From positions 2,418,001 through 2,482,000 of the forward strand of contig NZ_JAHLQN010000001.1 of NCBI RefSeq assembly GCF_018919205.1: DNA of 64,000 nt. Direction: 5' to 3'. Both the position numbers and the translations under genes were made by a program. The notes below the pieces were generated by a model. The model was not told the origin of the DNA. It ran no database searches and saw only the letters and a program-made list of their open reading frames with translations. Below are positions 25,301 through 33,577 of this stretch, in pieces; position 1 is the first letter of the stretch, and each line of letters opens with the position of its first letter. This stretch comes from Dysosmobacter acutus. GTDB lineage: Bacteria > Bacillota > Clostridia > Oscillospirales > Oscillospiraceae.

Positions 25301-26005
25301 ATGGCAGAGACCAAACTGAACACCAATCTGAACACCAACCTGCTGAAGCTGATCGCCATCGCCTCCATGCTGGTGGACCACGTGGGCGGCGCCCTGTACC
25401 CGGACGCCGTATGGATGCGCTGTGTGGGCCGGCTGGCTTTTCCCATCTTCTGCTACTGCATGACCGTGGGGCTTCTCTACACCCACGACATCAGGCGCTA
25501 TCTCCTGCGGCTGGGGCTTTTTGCCCTCATTAGCCAGCCCTTCTATGTGCTGGCCTTCCACCCCTATGACTTCTGGGCTCAGTTCACCAACTGGAACATC
25601 TTCTTCACGCTGTTTCTCAGCCTTCTTGCCATGTACGGCTTCCAGTCCCACCGATGGTGGCTCTTCGCCCTGGCGCTGTTTGTCCTGTGCTGGTGGAACT
25701 TCGACTACTCGGGCAACGGCGTGATCCTGATGCTGATCTTCTATCTCTGCCGCCGCAGTCCCAAATGGATGGGCATCCTCTACACCCTCTTTTACCTGCC
25801 CATCCTCTTTTACGCCGTAGACCCCCTGGACCCCATGGCCCTATCGGTGGGCGGCTTCTTACTGGACGCCCAGATTTTCGCGCTGTTGGCGCTGCCGCTG
25901 CTGCTGATCCCCATGCGGGCGTCCGTCCGGCTCCCAAGGTGGTTTTTCTATGCGTTTTACCCCGCCCATCTCGCGGTCATTGCCGCGCTGCAATTTCTGA
26001 TCTGA
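25301..26005 (+). CDS. TraX-family membrane protein
   Basis: A 234-residue protein with about seven membrane helices and the TraX landmarks NLLKLIAIASMLVDHVGG and MRCVGRLAFPIFCYCMTVG. F-plasmid TraX acetylates pilin. In Firmicutes these chromosomal homologues occur beside ABC exporters and two-component systems and may acylate a secreted or surface molecule; this is inference. AGGAGGGTTCGATC precedes the ATG. It is the first gene of a unit with the ABC transporter downstream. Confidence 0.85.
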   Translation: MAETKLNTNLNTNLLKLIAIASMLVDHVGGALYPDAVWMRCVGRLAFPIFCYCMTVGLLYTHDIRRYLLRLGLFALISQPFYVLAFHPYDFWAQFTNWNIFFTLFLSLLAMYGFQSHRWWLFALALFVLCWWNFDYSGNGVILMLIFYLCRRSPKWMGILYTLFYLPILFYAVDPLDPMALSVGGFLLDAQIFALLALPLLLIPMRASVRLPRWFFYAFYPAHLAVIAALQFLI

Positions 26006-26023
26006 CGGAAAGGAACAATTGAT

Positions 26024-26767
26024 ATGTTGACTGTTGAAAATCTGCACAAAAGCTATCAGGTGGGAAAAACCACCTACGAGGTCCTCAAAGGCGTCTCCCT
26101 CTCGGTGGGAAAGGGTGAGTTCGTGGCGGTGATGGGGCCCTCCGGTTCCGGAAAGACCACGCTGCTCAACTGCATCTCCTGCTATATCCCGGTGGACTCC
26201 GGCAGCATCCGCCTGGGAGAAACAGAGCTCTCCCGGTTGGATGAGAACGAGCTGGCGGCCCTACGCAACCAGAGGCTTGGCTTTGTCTTTCAGGATTTCC
26301 TGCTTTTAGACGGCCTCAGCGTCCGGGACAACATCCTGCTGCCCCGTATCATCGCCGGCCGCTCCGACCAGTCCATGGAGGAGGCCGCGGACCGGCTGTG
26401 CGGTGTGTTCGGCATCTCCCACATCCGCGGCAAATACCCCGCGGAGATTTCCGGAGGAGAAAAGCAGCGCACCGCCATTGCCCGGGCCCTCATCAACAAT
26501 CCGCTGCTGATTCTGGCCGATGAGCCCACCGGCAACCTGGACTCCAAGTCCTCCCGGGCGGTGATCGACACCTTTCGTCAGGCCCGAAGCGCCCTGGGCG
26601 CCACCATTTTCATGGTGACCCACGATTCCTTTGCCGCCTCCTTCTGCGACCGGGTGGTCATTCTGCGCGACGGCGTGGTCTGGCGCACGATAGAGCGTGG
26701 GGAAAAACAGCGGGGAGACTTTCAGGATGAGCTGTTGGACGGCATCCGGGAGATGGGCAAGGAATGA
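26024..26767 (+). CDS. ABC transporter ATP-binding protein (MacB/BceA type)
   Basis: A 247-residue ATPase. Walker A is GPSGSGKTT, the Q loop is FVFQDFLLL, the signature is [15 protein letters not shown] and Walker B is [16 protein letters not shown]. The LDSKSS after Walker B is typical of the BceA/LolD/MacB group, which pairs with FtsX-like permeases in export or antimicrobial-peptide resistance. AAAGGAACAATTGAT precedes the ATG. It works with the permease at 26.8 kb. Confidence 0.92.
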   Translation: MLTVENLHKSYQVGKTTYEVLKGVSLSVGKGEFVAVMGPSGSGKTTLLNCISCYIPVDSGSIRLGETELSRLDENELAALRNQRLGFVFQDFLLLDGLSVRDNILLPRIIAGRSDQSMEEAADRLCGVFGISHIRGKYPAEISGGEKQRTAIARALINNPLLILADEPTGNLDSKSSRAVIDTFRQARSALGATIFMVTHDSFAASFCDRVVILRDGVVWRTIERGEKQRGDFQDELLDGIREMGKE

Positions 26768-26830
26768 TCCCTCTCCCCGGCCGCGCGCAGGCAATGCGTT
26801 TTACTACAACCTGAAAGGAAGAACTCCGTT

Positions 26831-29005
26831 ATGAAACACTTCTCTGAAGTCTATGCGGCCCTGCGCCGCCGCAACCGCAAACAGTATTCTCTGCTTGCCG
26901 GGTGCAGCTTCTTCTCTGTTTTGCTCATCACCGCCTATGTGTCCATGATGCGCTCCCCCACCGTCCTCTCCGTCCTGCCGGAGGGCGGCGACTCCCGCAA
27001 GCAGGTGATGATGATTTTCGTCCTGGCCGTGGTGGGCTGCGGCGTGTTCACCACCTATGCCTCCGGCCTCTTCTTCCGCAACAAGTCCCGGGAGACCGGC
27101 GTCTTCCTGGCCCTGGGCGCCACGCGCCGTCAGCTCAAGGCCGAGATGGCAAAGGAACTGGCGATTTTATCCTTTGGCTCCTGCGCGGCGGGCGCTGTCC
27201 TGGGCGTGCCCCTTGCCTGGTTTCTATGGCAGGTGTTCCGGCTTTGTGTGGTGGATACGGAGGAGATGTCCCTCTCCTTTGACCCCCAGGCCTATCTCTT
27301 TGCCCTGGCCTTTTCCGCCTTTGTCATTCTCATGCTGTTCTTCTTGGGCGGCCGGTCCATCCGCCGCACCAACATCATCGACATCGTCCAGGAGTCCCAC
27401 AAGTCCGAACCCATCCGGGACGTGCCCCGCTGGTATGGCCCCGTGGGCATCGTCCTTGTGGCCGCCGGCGCCTTTTTCGGCTACAGCGTGCCCTCCTTCT
27501 TCATCCTTGTGATGCACTGGTATCCGCCGGAGGGATTCAGCGCCGTCTTTTACCTGCCCGCCCTCATCGGACTCTATATGATCCTGCTCCACACGGTGGT
27601 CAACGGCTGGCGGCGAAAGGGAAGCCGCTATAAGGATCTGATCTCCACCAGCATGATGAAGTTCCAGGGCCGCCAGACCGTGCGGAATATGCTGGTGATG
27701 ACGCTGCTCATCGCGGGGGCCTATTTCGGCTCCTTTTACACCCCCATGTTAGGTACCGGTGCCATGATGACCTATGACGCCCGCCCGGTGGACTACGCCT
27801 ACCACTTCCGCTCGGACCAGGATATCCCCATGGAGGATGAGGTCCGCTCCATGGCCCGGGACTATGGCGTCACCATCACCTCCTGGGCCCAGGCCGGCGC
27901 CGCGCGGCTGGGCGTGGACGGCTGGGAGCACGTGGAGCAGGAGGGGCCTCTTGGCATCACCTGGGACAAAGAGTACCGGGAGCTGTTGGGCAGCGACATC
28001 TTCCTCTCCGAATCCGCCTACAGAGCCCTCACCGGCGAGGCGGTCGATGTCCTGCCCGGCACGGTGGCCGGCGTTTTTGACTCTACCGGCGACGGCCAGG
28101 GCATATTCGGCGGCGACGCCACCCAAATCACCAACACCGTCACCGGGCGGAAACTGTCCGTCACGCCCACGGAGGGGCTTCGCAGCGACATGCTCTTTGG
28201 CCGCTATGTCATGGACGACGGCGACTATGCCTCCATGACCGCCGGCCTTCCCCCGGATTGGCTGGAAACCATCGCCTTTTTCAATGTGGAAAACTGCGCC
28301 GACACCTATGACTTTGCCAAAGCGCTGTTCTACGAGATCGTGGACCGCTCCGGCGGCGAGGTGGAACAGTACGACGCCTACGATCCCGTCCGCAGGCAGA
28401 TGAGCGAGGCGGCGGGCGAGCCCTATTCCTTTGACCGGGACAATCTGGCGGCCAACGGCTTTGAGCGCATCGACTACGCCCAGCGGAACAGCTCCGCCTT
28501 CCGCCTGTACTGGCAGTACATGCCCCAGTTCCGGGTCCTTGACAAGGCGGACTTCGTCAAGACCACAGCCGTCTTTTTGATGCTCTTCATCTTCATCGCC
28601 ATTGTATGCTTTGCGGCCGTGATCGTCATCGCCTTCACCCGGTGCATGACCATTGCCCTGACCAACGCCAGGGTCTATGATGACCTGCGCCACCTGGGCG
28701 CGCCCAACGACTACCTCTTCCACTCCGTCCGGGGCCAGATCAAGCGGGTGTTTCTGGTGCCCATTCTGGCGGGCACCGGGCTGATCTACGCCTTTTATGC
28801 GATGATCATGTACTTCAATGACAACCGCCTCACCGTCAACGAACTGGCGGGCATGGGCAGCTGCCTCATCGTCATCGCGGCGGTCTCCCTTCTCTTGTAT
28901 CTGGTCTACCGGCTGACGCTGCGCCAGGTCTGCGCCAGGCTGGATATCCACAGCCCCAGGTGGCGTCGGGAGGGGACCGCGCATAAGATGGAAAGGAGCT
29001 CCTGA
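26831..29005 (+). CDS. FtsX-like ABC permease
   Basis: A 724-residue permease. About four N-terminal helices enclose an FtsX domain (FFRNKSRETGVFLALGATRRQL). A further helix pair and a ~250-residue extracytoplasmic domain (about 300-570) follow, then three or four C-terminal helices. The LGAT/LGAP motifs of the coupling loops occur twice (LGATRRQL and LGAPNDYL), as in BceB-type permeases. It probably handles a peptide or lipid in the membrane. AAAGGAAG precedes the ATG. It may be controlled by the adjacent GHKL/LytTR pair. Confidence 0.85.
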   Translation: MKHFSEVYAALRRRNRKQYSLLAGCSFFSVLLITAYVSMMRSPTVLSVLPEGGDSRKQVMMIFVLAVVGCGVFTTYASGLFFRNKSRETGVFLALGATRRQLKAEMAKELAILSFGSCAAGAVLGVPLAWFLWQVFRLCVVDTEEMSLSFDPQAYLFALAFSAFVILMLFFLGGRSIRRTNIIDIVQESHKSEPIRDVPRWYGPVGIVLVAAGAFFGYSVPSFFILVMHWYPPEGFSAVFYLPALIGLYMILLHTVVNGWRRKGSRYKDLISTSMMKFQGRQTVRNMLVMTLLIAGAYFGSFYTPMLGTGAMMTYDARPVDYAYHFRSDQDIPMEDEVRSMARDYGVTITSWAQAGAARLGVDGWEHVEQEGPLGITWDKEYRELLGSDIFLSESAYRALTGEAVDVLPGTVAGVFDSTGDGQGIFGGDATQITNTVTGRKLSVTPTEGLRSDMLFGRYVMDDGDYASMTAGLPPDWLETIAFFNVENCADTYDFAKALFYEIVDRSGGEVEQYDAYDPVRRQMSEAAGEPYSFDRDNLAANGFERIDYAQRNSSAFRLYWQYMPQFRVLDKADFVKTTAVFLMLFIFIAIVCFAAVIVIAFTRCMTIALTNARVYDDLRHLGAPNDYLFHSVRGQIKRVFLVPILAGTGLIYAFYAMIMYFNDNRLTVNELAGMGSCLIVIAAVSLLLYLVYRLTLRQVCARLDIHSPRWRREGTAHKMERSS

Positions 29006-29022
29006 AAGGTGGTTTTCAACCA

Positions 29023-29493
29023 ATGGATTCTACCCTGTATGACTGCGGCGGATGCTGCTACTGCTGCCCCCGCCCCCTGCGCCCGTTCAACACGGCCTAT
29101 GCGCAGTTCGGCGCAAGCAGCAACGGCCCCTCCCGCAGCGACGTGTCCTATCTGCTGCTCTCCGAATCCGGCGGTCTGGCGCGCGCCAGCGCGCCTGACG
29201 TTCTGACCTTTGAGCGCGGATATATTTATCAAGTCAGCTACACTTTCCTGGCCACACCGGAGGAGGGGCAGTACTACCAGATTCTCCCCTTTGTCAACGG
29301 CGAGGCCCGCCTGCTCTACAGCACCGTGGCCTCTGCCTGCGGCGGCCGCAACGCTTCGGCGGCCGGCAGTTTCCTGGTGACGGAGACCGCCGAAGGGCCT
29401 GCCGAGCTCACCCTCCGGCTGTCCTACGGCCCACTCACCAACAACATCGACCTGACCGGCGTGGTAACGGTTGTTCCCGTCGCCTCCGCCTGA
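29023..29493 (+). CDS. Small Cys-rich N-terminus plus jelly-roll-like C-terminus protein, unknown function
   Basis: A 156-residue protein with no signal peptide. The first ~20 residues hold five Cys (CGGCCYCCPRP). The remainder reads like the C-terminal trimeric beta domain of bacterial collagen-like or exosporium proteins (FERGYIYQVSYTFLA, NNIDLTGVVTVVP). It starts 18 nt after the ABC permease, with AAAGGTGG at slightly long spacing. It may be the substrate or surface product of the upstream TraX/ABC unit, or a spore-surface protein. Both ideas are inference. Confidence 0.55.
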   Translation: MDSTLYDCGGCCYCCPRPLRPFNTAYAQFGASSNGPSRSDVSYLLLSESGGLARASAPDVLTFERGYIYQVSYTFLATPEEGQYYQILPFVNGEARLLYSTVASACGGRNASAAGSFLVTETAEGPAELTLRLSYGPLTNNIDLTGVVTVVPVASA

Positions 29494-29513
29494 GCGGTCC
29501 AACCGCATGTTCC

Positions 29514-29549
29514 CAAAAAGGGAGGCTGATATAATCAGCCTCCCTTTTC
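29514..29549 (+). terminator. Terminator of TraX/ABC operon
   Basis: AAAAGGGAGGCTGAT pairs with ATCAGCCTCCCTTTT. Confidence 0.85.
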
Positions 29550-29639
29550 CTGTTCACTTCTGTCTGATCTCTGGAAATCCCGGCGGCGGTGTGATAAAAT
29601 CCGGATATCCTCCTTCAAATCATCCCCAGGAGTTTTTCT

Positions 29640-30389
29640 ATGAACATCATCATCGCCCCGGCCAAAAAAATGAATACGGACGCGGACAGCCTGGAGGTTC
29701 GGAGCCTCCCCCGCTTCCTGACACGGACGGAGTATCTTCTGGAGCTTCTCCGCGGCATGTCCTATGAGCAGCTCAAAACCCTCTGGGGCTGCAATGAAAG
29801 GATCGCCGCCCTCAATTTTGAACGTATCCAGACCATGGACCTGCGCCGCCGCCTCACACCCGCCGTCCTGTCCTATGAGGGCATCCAATACCGGTACATG
29901 GCCCCCGGCGTCTTCACGGACGACCAGTTCCGGTACATCGGCGCCCACCTGCGTATCCTGTCCGGCTTCTACGGACTGCTGCGCCCCTTCGACGGTGTGA
30001 CGCCCTACCGCCTGGAGATGTGCGCAAAGCTCTCCGGCCCAGGCTTCTCCTCCCTCTACGACTTCTGGGGGAGCTCTCTTGCCGACGCCCTTGGCGCTGA
30101 GACGGACACCCTTGTCAATCTTGCCTCCCGGGAGTACGGCAAAGCCGTCTGCGGCCGCTTTCCCGGCCGCGTGATTACCTGCACATTCGGCGAGTGGGAG
30201 GGCGGAAAAGTGGTGGAAAAGGGAATCCCGTGCAAGATGGCCCGGGGTGAACTGGTGCGCTACATGGCTGAGCGCCACATTCTTGATCCGGAGCGGCTCA
30301 AGGACTTCCGCCGTCTGCAATACGCCTTCTCCCCGGAGCTGTCCACTGACAACAGCTATGTCTTCCTGAAAGGGACGGCGCGGCCCTGA
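29640..30389 (+). CDS. yaaA: YaaA-family peroxide stress protein
   Basis: A 249-residue YaaA/DUF328 protein (MNIIIAPAKKMN, YRYMAPGVFTDDQFRYI, LSGFYGLLRPFDGVTPYRLEM), full length for the family. In E. coli YaaA limits free iron during peroxide stress; here that role is assumed. CCAGGAG precedes the ATG. Its terminator appears only about 145 nt downstream, next to the YkvA gene. Confidence 0.9.
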   Translation: MNIIIAPAKKMNTDADSLEVRSLPRFLTRTEYLLELLRGMSYEQLKTLWGCNERIAALNFERIQTMDLRRRLTPAVLSYEGIQYRYMAPGVFTDDQFRYIGAHLRILSGFYGLLRPFDGVTPYRLEMCAKLSGPGFSSLYDFWGSSLADALGAETDTLVNLASREYGKAVCGRFPGRVITCTFGEWEGGKVVEKGIPCKMARGELVRYMAERHILDPERLKDFRRLQYAFSPELSTDNSYVFLKGTARP

Positions 30390-30532
30390 CCACCTCTTTT
30401 CCCAATACCCGCAAAAGCCGGGGCGCTCTGATGACTCCTCCGCAAAGTCCGCCTCATGCCGCTGCGCAGAGTTGCCAGCCCGCGGGCTTCTTTCGCCAAA
30501 GACGCGTTAAACCTTCAGGCCGTGGGGGCGCG

Positions 30533-30552
30533 CGGCAGTTTTGCCGTTTTTA
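30533..30552 (+). terminator. Possible terminator downstream of yaaA
   Basis: A short CGGCA/TGCCG hairpin followed by TTTTTAT on the plus strand, touching the stop of the convergent gene. Confidence 0.5.
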
Positions 30553-30921
30553 TGGATCAATAAAAATCCTCAGGACCACCCAGAGAAGCAGCAGCCACAC
30601 GACCGCCACCGGCAGGGCGAAATACCACTTTTTCGGCCTCCCGTTTTCCCACATCCCCCTGGCCTGCTCCCGGCACCGGTCAAATGTCTGCGCCGGAATG
30701 AGATGGATGGTCAGCGCCGTCAGCGCGGGCAGCACGATCAGATCATCCAGATAACCCAGTACGGGAATAAAATCCGGAATCAGATCAATGGGGGACAGCG
30801 CGTACGCAACCGTCAAAAATGCCGCGATCCGGGCGATTTTCGGCGTCTCCCTGCTTTTCAGGGCCAGATACACAGCGGGGATATCGCTTTTCAGCCCCGC
30901 CGCCCGCTCTTTCAGCGTCAT
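30550..30921 (-). CDS. YkvA-family (DUF1232) membrane protein
   Basis: A 123-residue protein with the DUF1232 core ALSPIDLIPDFIPVLGYLDD, a following hydrophobic stretch and a C-terminal membrane helix (FALPVAVVWLLLLWVVL). The function of YkvA-type proteins is not settled. It starts inside the end of the hydrolase gene (4-nt overlap), with GGGAGG about 10 nt upstream, so the two are cotranscribed. Confidence 0.85.
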   Translation of the reverse strand: MTLKERAAGLKSDIPAVYLALKSRETPKIARIAAFLTVAYALSPIDLIPDFIPVLGYLDDLIVLPALTALTIHLIPAQTFDRCREQARGMWENGRPKKWYFALPVAVVWLLLLWVVLRIFIDP

Positions 30922-31619
30922 AGGTGTGCATCCTCCCAGGAGCGCAGCGTCAAAAGCTGCTCCGGCGTGTGAAACCAGTGCTCGCCGTCCTCCATCACAT
31001 AAAGTTCGCAGTCAAAGCGGCGGACAAACCCTTCCACCGTCTTCCGTCCGGTCATGCCGTCCTGTCCGGCGTACAGGATGGCGGTGGGCGTATCCCACCG
31101 CTGAATTGAATGTGCTCCGGCGTACAGGAGATACTTATAGGAGAGCGTTTCGCCAAAGTCGGTGGGAACCTCTCCGGCTGCCTCCAGCTGTTCCTCACCG
31201 ACTCCCGCCCAGCCCATCATGTCCCGGATCAGCCGCTCCATATCCAGTACCGGAGAGACCAGAAGCGCCCTTTTCAGCCGCTCGGAGCCAAAGGCTACAA
31301 GAGAAAACCAGGCTCCCAGACTGGTGGCGCGCAGGGAGACGGTTTCCCACCGCTGCCGGGCCCAGGCCAAAAGCGCCCGGAGCTCCGGTACGATGTCCCA
31401 CGGGGTAAAGGACTCCTCCGCCCCCTTCCGGGCCCCGTGTTCCGGAAGGTCTATGGCCAGAACCTGGGCGCCCCTTGGACAGGCAAGCCGGGCAAAGTCC
31501 TCCCCCTCCTCCTTACAGCCGCATTTCCCATGGACATACAGCCAGACCTCCGGCGACGGCGCTCCGTATAGAACAGCGGGCACGGCGCCGATGGGCAGAT
31601 CAAATGTGGTTTTCTGCAT
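30918..31619 (-). CDS. Alpha/beta hydrolase
   Basis: A 233-residue alpha/beta hydrolase. The oxyanion strand is VWLYVHGKCG. The nucleophile elbow is ATSLGAW, so the usual first Gly of GxSxG is Ala. The acid region is ILYAGQDGMT and the histidine DGEHWFHTPE. All three catalytic positions can be assigned, so an active esterase/lipase/peptidase is plausible; substrate unknown. GGAGAAAG precedes the ATG. It is cotranscribed with the YkvA gene downstream. Confidence 0.8.
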   Translation of the reverse strand: MQKTTFDLPIGAVPAVLYGAPSPEVWLYVHGKCGCKEEGEDFARLACPRGAQVLAIDLPEHGARKGAEESFTPWDIVPELRALLAWARQRWETVSLRATSLGAWFSLVAFGSERLKRALLVSPVLDMERLIRDMMGWAGVGEEQLEAAGEVPTDFGETLSYKYLLYAGAHSIQRWDTPTAILYAGQDGMTGRKTVEGFVRRFDCELYVMEDGEHWFHTPEQLLTLRSWEDAHL

Positions 31620-31758
31620 CTTTCTCCATCCTCAGGCTTTTCTCCAGCCGCTCCGCGGCCGGGATTCCATCGCCGGAGCACACGCGGCGCTACAGTCTCA
31701 GGTTGACTGTGCGGGAGCGGATGAACCGGGCTTTTGGGACCGGCAGTCCCCGTTGCCG

Positions 31759-31983
31759 CTACCGCTCCAGCCGCTCCAAAATCTCATCCGCCAGGTCCTC
31801 TAACTCCTCATGGCGCTCGCCCCAGATCTCATAGGATTCGCTCTCCATGTCCTCCGGCTCTTCCCGGTCCAACTGGTTGATCCGGTCCCGGACCGCCTCC
31901 AGATAATCCGCAAGTTCTTCCCGGCTCATGGTCTCCAGATCCGGCTCTTCCGCAAATTCGCTGAATGAAATGATTTCGGCCAT
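31759..31983 (-). CDS. Small acidic protein, function unknown
   Basis: A 74-residue protein, about 40% Asp+Glu, with predicted helices (MSREELADYLEAVRDRINQL and HEELEDLADEILERL). No Cys, membrane segment or signal. GGGGGAATG precedes the ATG and a TTGCAA/TACAAT promoter lies upstream. It resembles small acidic adaptor-like proteins, but no family is recognised. Confidence 0.55.
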   Translation of the reverse strand: MAEIISFSEFAEEPDLETMSREELADYLEAVRDRINQLDREEPEDMESESYEIWGERHEELEDLADEILERLER

Positions 31984-32021
31984 ACGCCCATTCCCCCTGA
32001 CTCAAAATTTGGATAGACTGT

Positions 32022-32049
32022 ATTGTACCAGATTCCGCCGCCTTTGCAA
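32022..32049 (-). promoter_or_regulatory. Promoter of the small acidic protein gene
   Basis: Minus strand: TTGCAA, a 16-nt spacer, TACAAT. Confidence 0.5.
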
Positions 32050-32107
32050 CAGTTTCCAATTGTACATTGATGCGTATTTCTTTGGCGGCACGTCTACAAA
32101 AAGGAGA

Positions 32108-32497
32108 ATGCTTATAAAACCAGCCCGGCTCTCGCTCATCCTCTTTATCCTCCTTCTGGCCGGATGCGGCTCTGAGGAGGAACCGGGTTACACCCGGATT
32201 ACGGCCGAGGAGGCCAAATCCATTATGGAAGAGCAGCCGGACGCTGTAATCTTGGATGTCCGGGAGCAGACGGAATACGACAAGGGGCATATCCCCGGCG
32301 CGGTGCTGCTGCCGGTGGGGTCCATTGACAAGGAGCGCGCCGCAGAGGTGATTCCAGAATTGGATTCCACCCTGCTGGTCTACTGCCGCAGCGGCAACCG
32401 GAGCAAAACCGCCGCCGATTCCCTGTCGGAACTGGGCTACACTCAGGTGTATGAGTTCGGCGGCATCCGGGACTGGCCCTACGAGATGGAACCGTAA
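32108..32497 (+). CDS. Rhodanese-domain lipoprotein
   Basis: A 129-residue secreted lipoprotein. The signal peptide ends at the lipobox LLAGC, followed by a single rhodanese domain (VILDVREQTEYDKGHIPGA) with the active-site loop VYCRSGNRSK. It may handle sulfane sulfur or thiols outside the cytoplasmic membrane. The ATG at 32108 sits very close to AAGGAG (2 nt), so initiation may be inefficient; no better start codon is in frame. It is monocistronic. Confidence 0.88.
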   Translation: MLIKPARLSLILFILLLAGCGSEEEPGYTRITAEEAKSIMEEQPDAVILDVREQTEYDKGHIPGAVLLPVGSIDKERAAEVIPELDSTLLVYCRSGNRSKTAADSLSELGYTQVYEFGGIRDWPYEMEP

Positions 32498-32521
32498 CTT
32501 CTGCCCCAATTTTCGGTGATT

Positions 32522-32555
32522 GCTGAAGGAGCCGCACATGTGCGGCTCCTTCAGC
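32522..32555. terminator. 34-bp perfect palindrome between convergent genes
   Basis: GCTGAAGGAGCCGCAC and its exact complement meet at a CATG-like centre. It overlaps the stop of the minus-strand gene at 32551. There is no clear T run, so termination is probable but not certain. Confidence 0.55.
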
Positions 32556-32934
32556 GTTTACTCTCCGAAAATACAAATGCCTCATCAATCCAGCCCATCA
32601 GCTCCCTGTCGATCTGTTCCCGCCCCGACACAAGGACATGGTGGGTCCACCGGTTGGGGTAGGGCTCCACAGCCACGGCAATGCGTTGTGAGTCCAGTCG
32701 ATGGGAGAGGCCAAAAGTCACAAGAAGGGCGCCCTTTTCCTTCCGCCTGGGCAGCGACGCGGCAGCAAAGAGGTGGCGGCCGTAGAAGCTGATCTGACTC
32801 TTCTGCACCCTCACCCCCGCATCGGGAAACGCGTCGCACATGCACTGAAAAAGGGCTTTATACAGCTCCATCTCCTCAGGCTTTCCCGCAAAAAACAACA
32901 AGAGGTCCGTTTCATAGTGTTCCGGTGTTTTCAT
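32551..32934 (-). CDS. DUF5655-like small protein
   Basis: A 127-residue protein, starting MKTPEHYETDLLLFFAGKP. It has the pattern of DUF5655/YdhG-like proteins (VRVQKSQISFYGRHLFAA, VTFGLSHRL, WTHHVLVSGREQIDRELMGW). The function of this family is unknown. GGGAGGGAG precedes the ATG at 32934; a longer in-frame start upstream lacks a ribosome site. Confidence 0.7.
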   Translation of the reverse strand: MKTPEHYETDLLLFFAGKPEEMELYKALFQCMCDAFPDAGVRVQKSQISFYGRHLFAAASLPRRKEKGALLVTFGLSHRLDSQRIAVAVEPYPNRWTHHVLVSGREQIDRELMGWIDEAFVFSESKR

Positions 32935-33009
32935 CAAAGCTCCCTCCCCATGGGCCCATGATACCACACCCGGGGCAATTTGAAAAGCATGCCGCGTTCG
33001 TCCGGCAGT

Positions 33010-33471
33010 TTATCTGAGTTCCTCCCCCGCCGTCAAAGCATGCGCCCGCAGATAGGCTCCCCGGATTTCCTCCGGCATCTCATCCGGCCCCATGGAGTGC
33101 ATCCGATCCTCATTTCCATCCCGGATGGCCTGCTCATAGTACCAGCACTTGTAATTTAGCATGGCCAGAGTGTCCCGCAGACGCTCCATATCCGCCTCCA
33201 CGGTGGCCTTCTGCTTCCAAAGCAACTCCCGCCGCTGGGGATAGGTGGCGCTTCCCTGGGCGCACCACTCCATAAACTGCCGGATATCCCGAATCTCCAG
33301 TCCGGACTTTTTCAGGCACTCAATGACCCGCAGGGCCTCCAGGTCCCGATCTCCAAAGCGCCGGATGCCGTTGATCCGCTCCAGGCCGGGAAACAGTCCC
33401 TCCTTATCGTAATAGCGCAGAGTGGAGACACTCAGGCCGAACTGTTCCGCCACTTGGCCGATGGTATACAT
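33010..33471 (-). CDS. MerR-family regulator
   Basis: A 153-residue MerR protein. A winged helix (MYTIGQVAEQFGLSVSTLRYYDKEG) is followed by a long dimerisation helix (RRELLWKQKATVEADMERLRDTL). There is a Cys in the C-terminal half (YKCWYYE) but no metal-binding Cys cluster at the very C-terminus. It is divergent from the CMD-cupin/flavodoxin/SDR operon, whose promoter has a 19-bp spacer with a palindrome. It is likely an NmlR/AdhR-like redox or electrophile sensor. GGAGGGACTGTC precedes the ATG. Confidence 0.88.
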   Translation of the reverse strand: MYTIGQVAEQFGLSVSTLRYYDKEGLFPGLERINGIRRFGDRDLEALRVIECLKKSGLEIRDIRQFMEWCAQGSATYPQRRELLWKQKATVEADMERLRDTLAMLNYKCWYYEQAIRDGNEDRMHSMGPDEMPEEIRGAYLRAHALTAGEELR

Positions 33472-33503
33472 GACAGTCCCTCCAAATTTTTCAAAATAAA
33501 CTC

Positions 33504-33534
33504 TTGACTTGAAGTTAACTTTAAGGATTATGAT
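33504..33534 (+). promoter_or_regulatory. MerR-type promoter/operator of the redox operon
   Basis: TTGACT and TATGAT are separated by a 19-bp spacer, longer than the usual 17 bp. The spacer holds an AAGTTAACTT palindrome with CTT/AAG flanks. Long spacers with centred palindromes are the hallmark of MerR activation by DNA untwisting. Confidence 0.85.
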
Positions 33535-33577
33535 AACAGGCAACGCAGACCCTGTCAATCCAATTTGGAGGTGCACA

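Noticed and set aside
27749..29023. 424-residue open frame antisense to the ABC permease
   Set aside because: Shadow of the permease gene; no ribosome site or recognisable domain.
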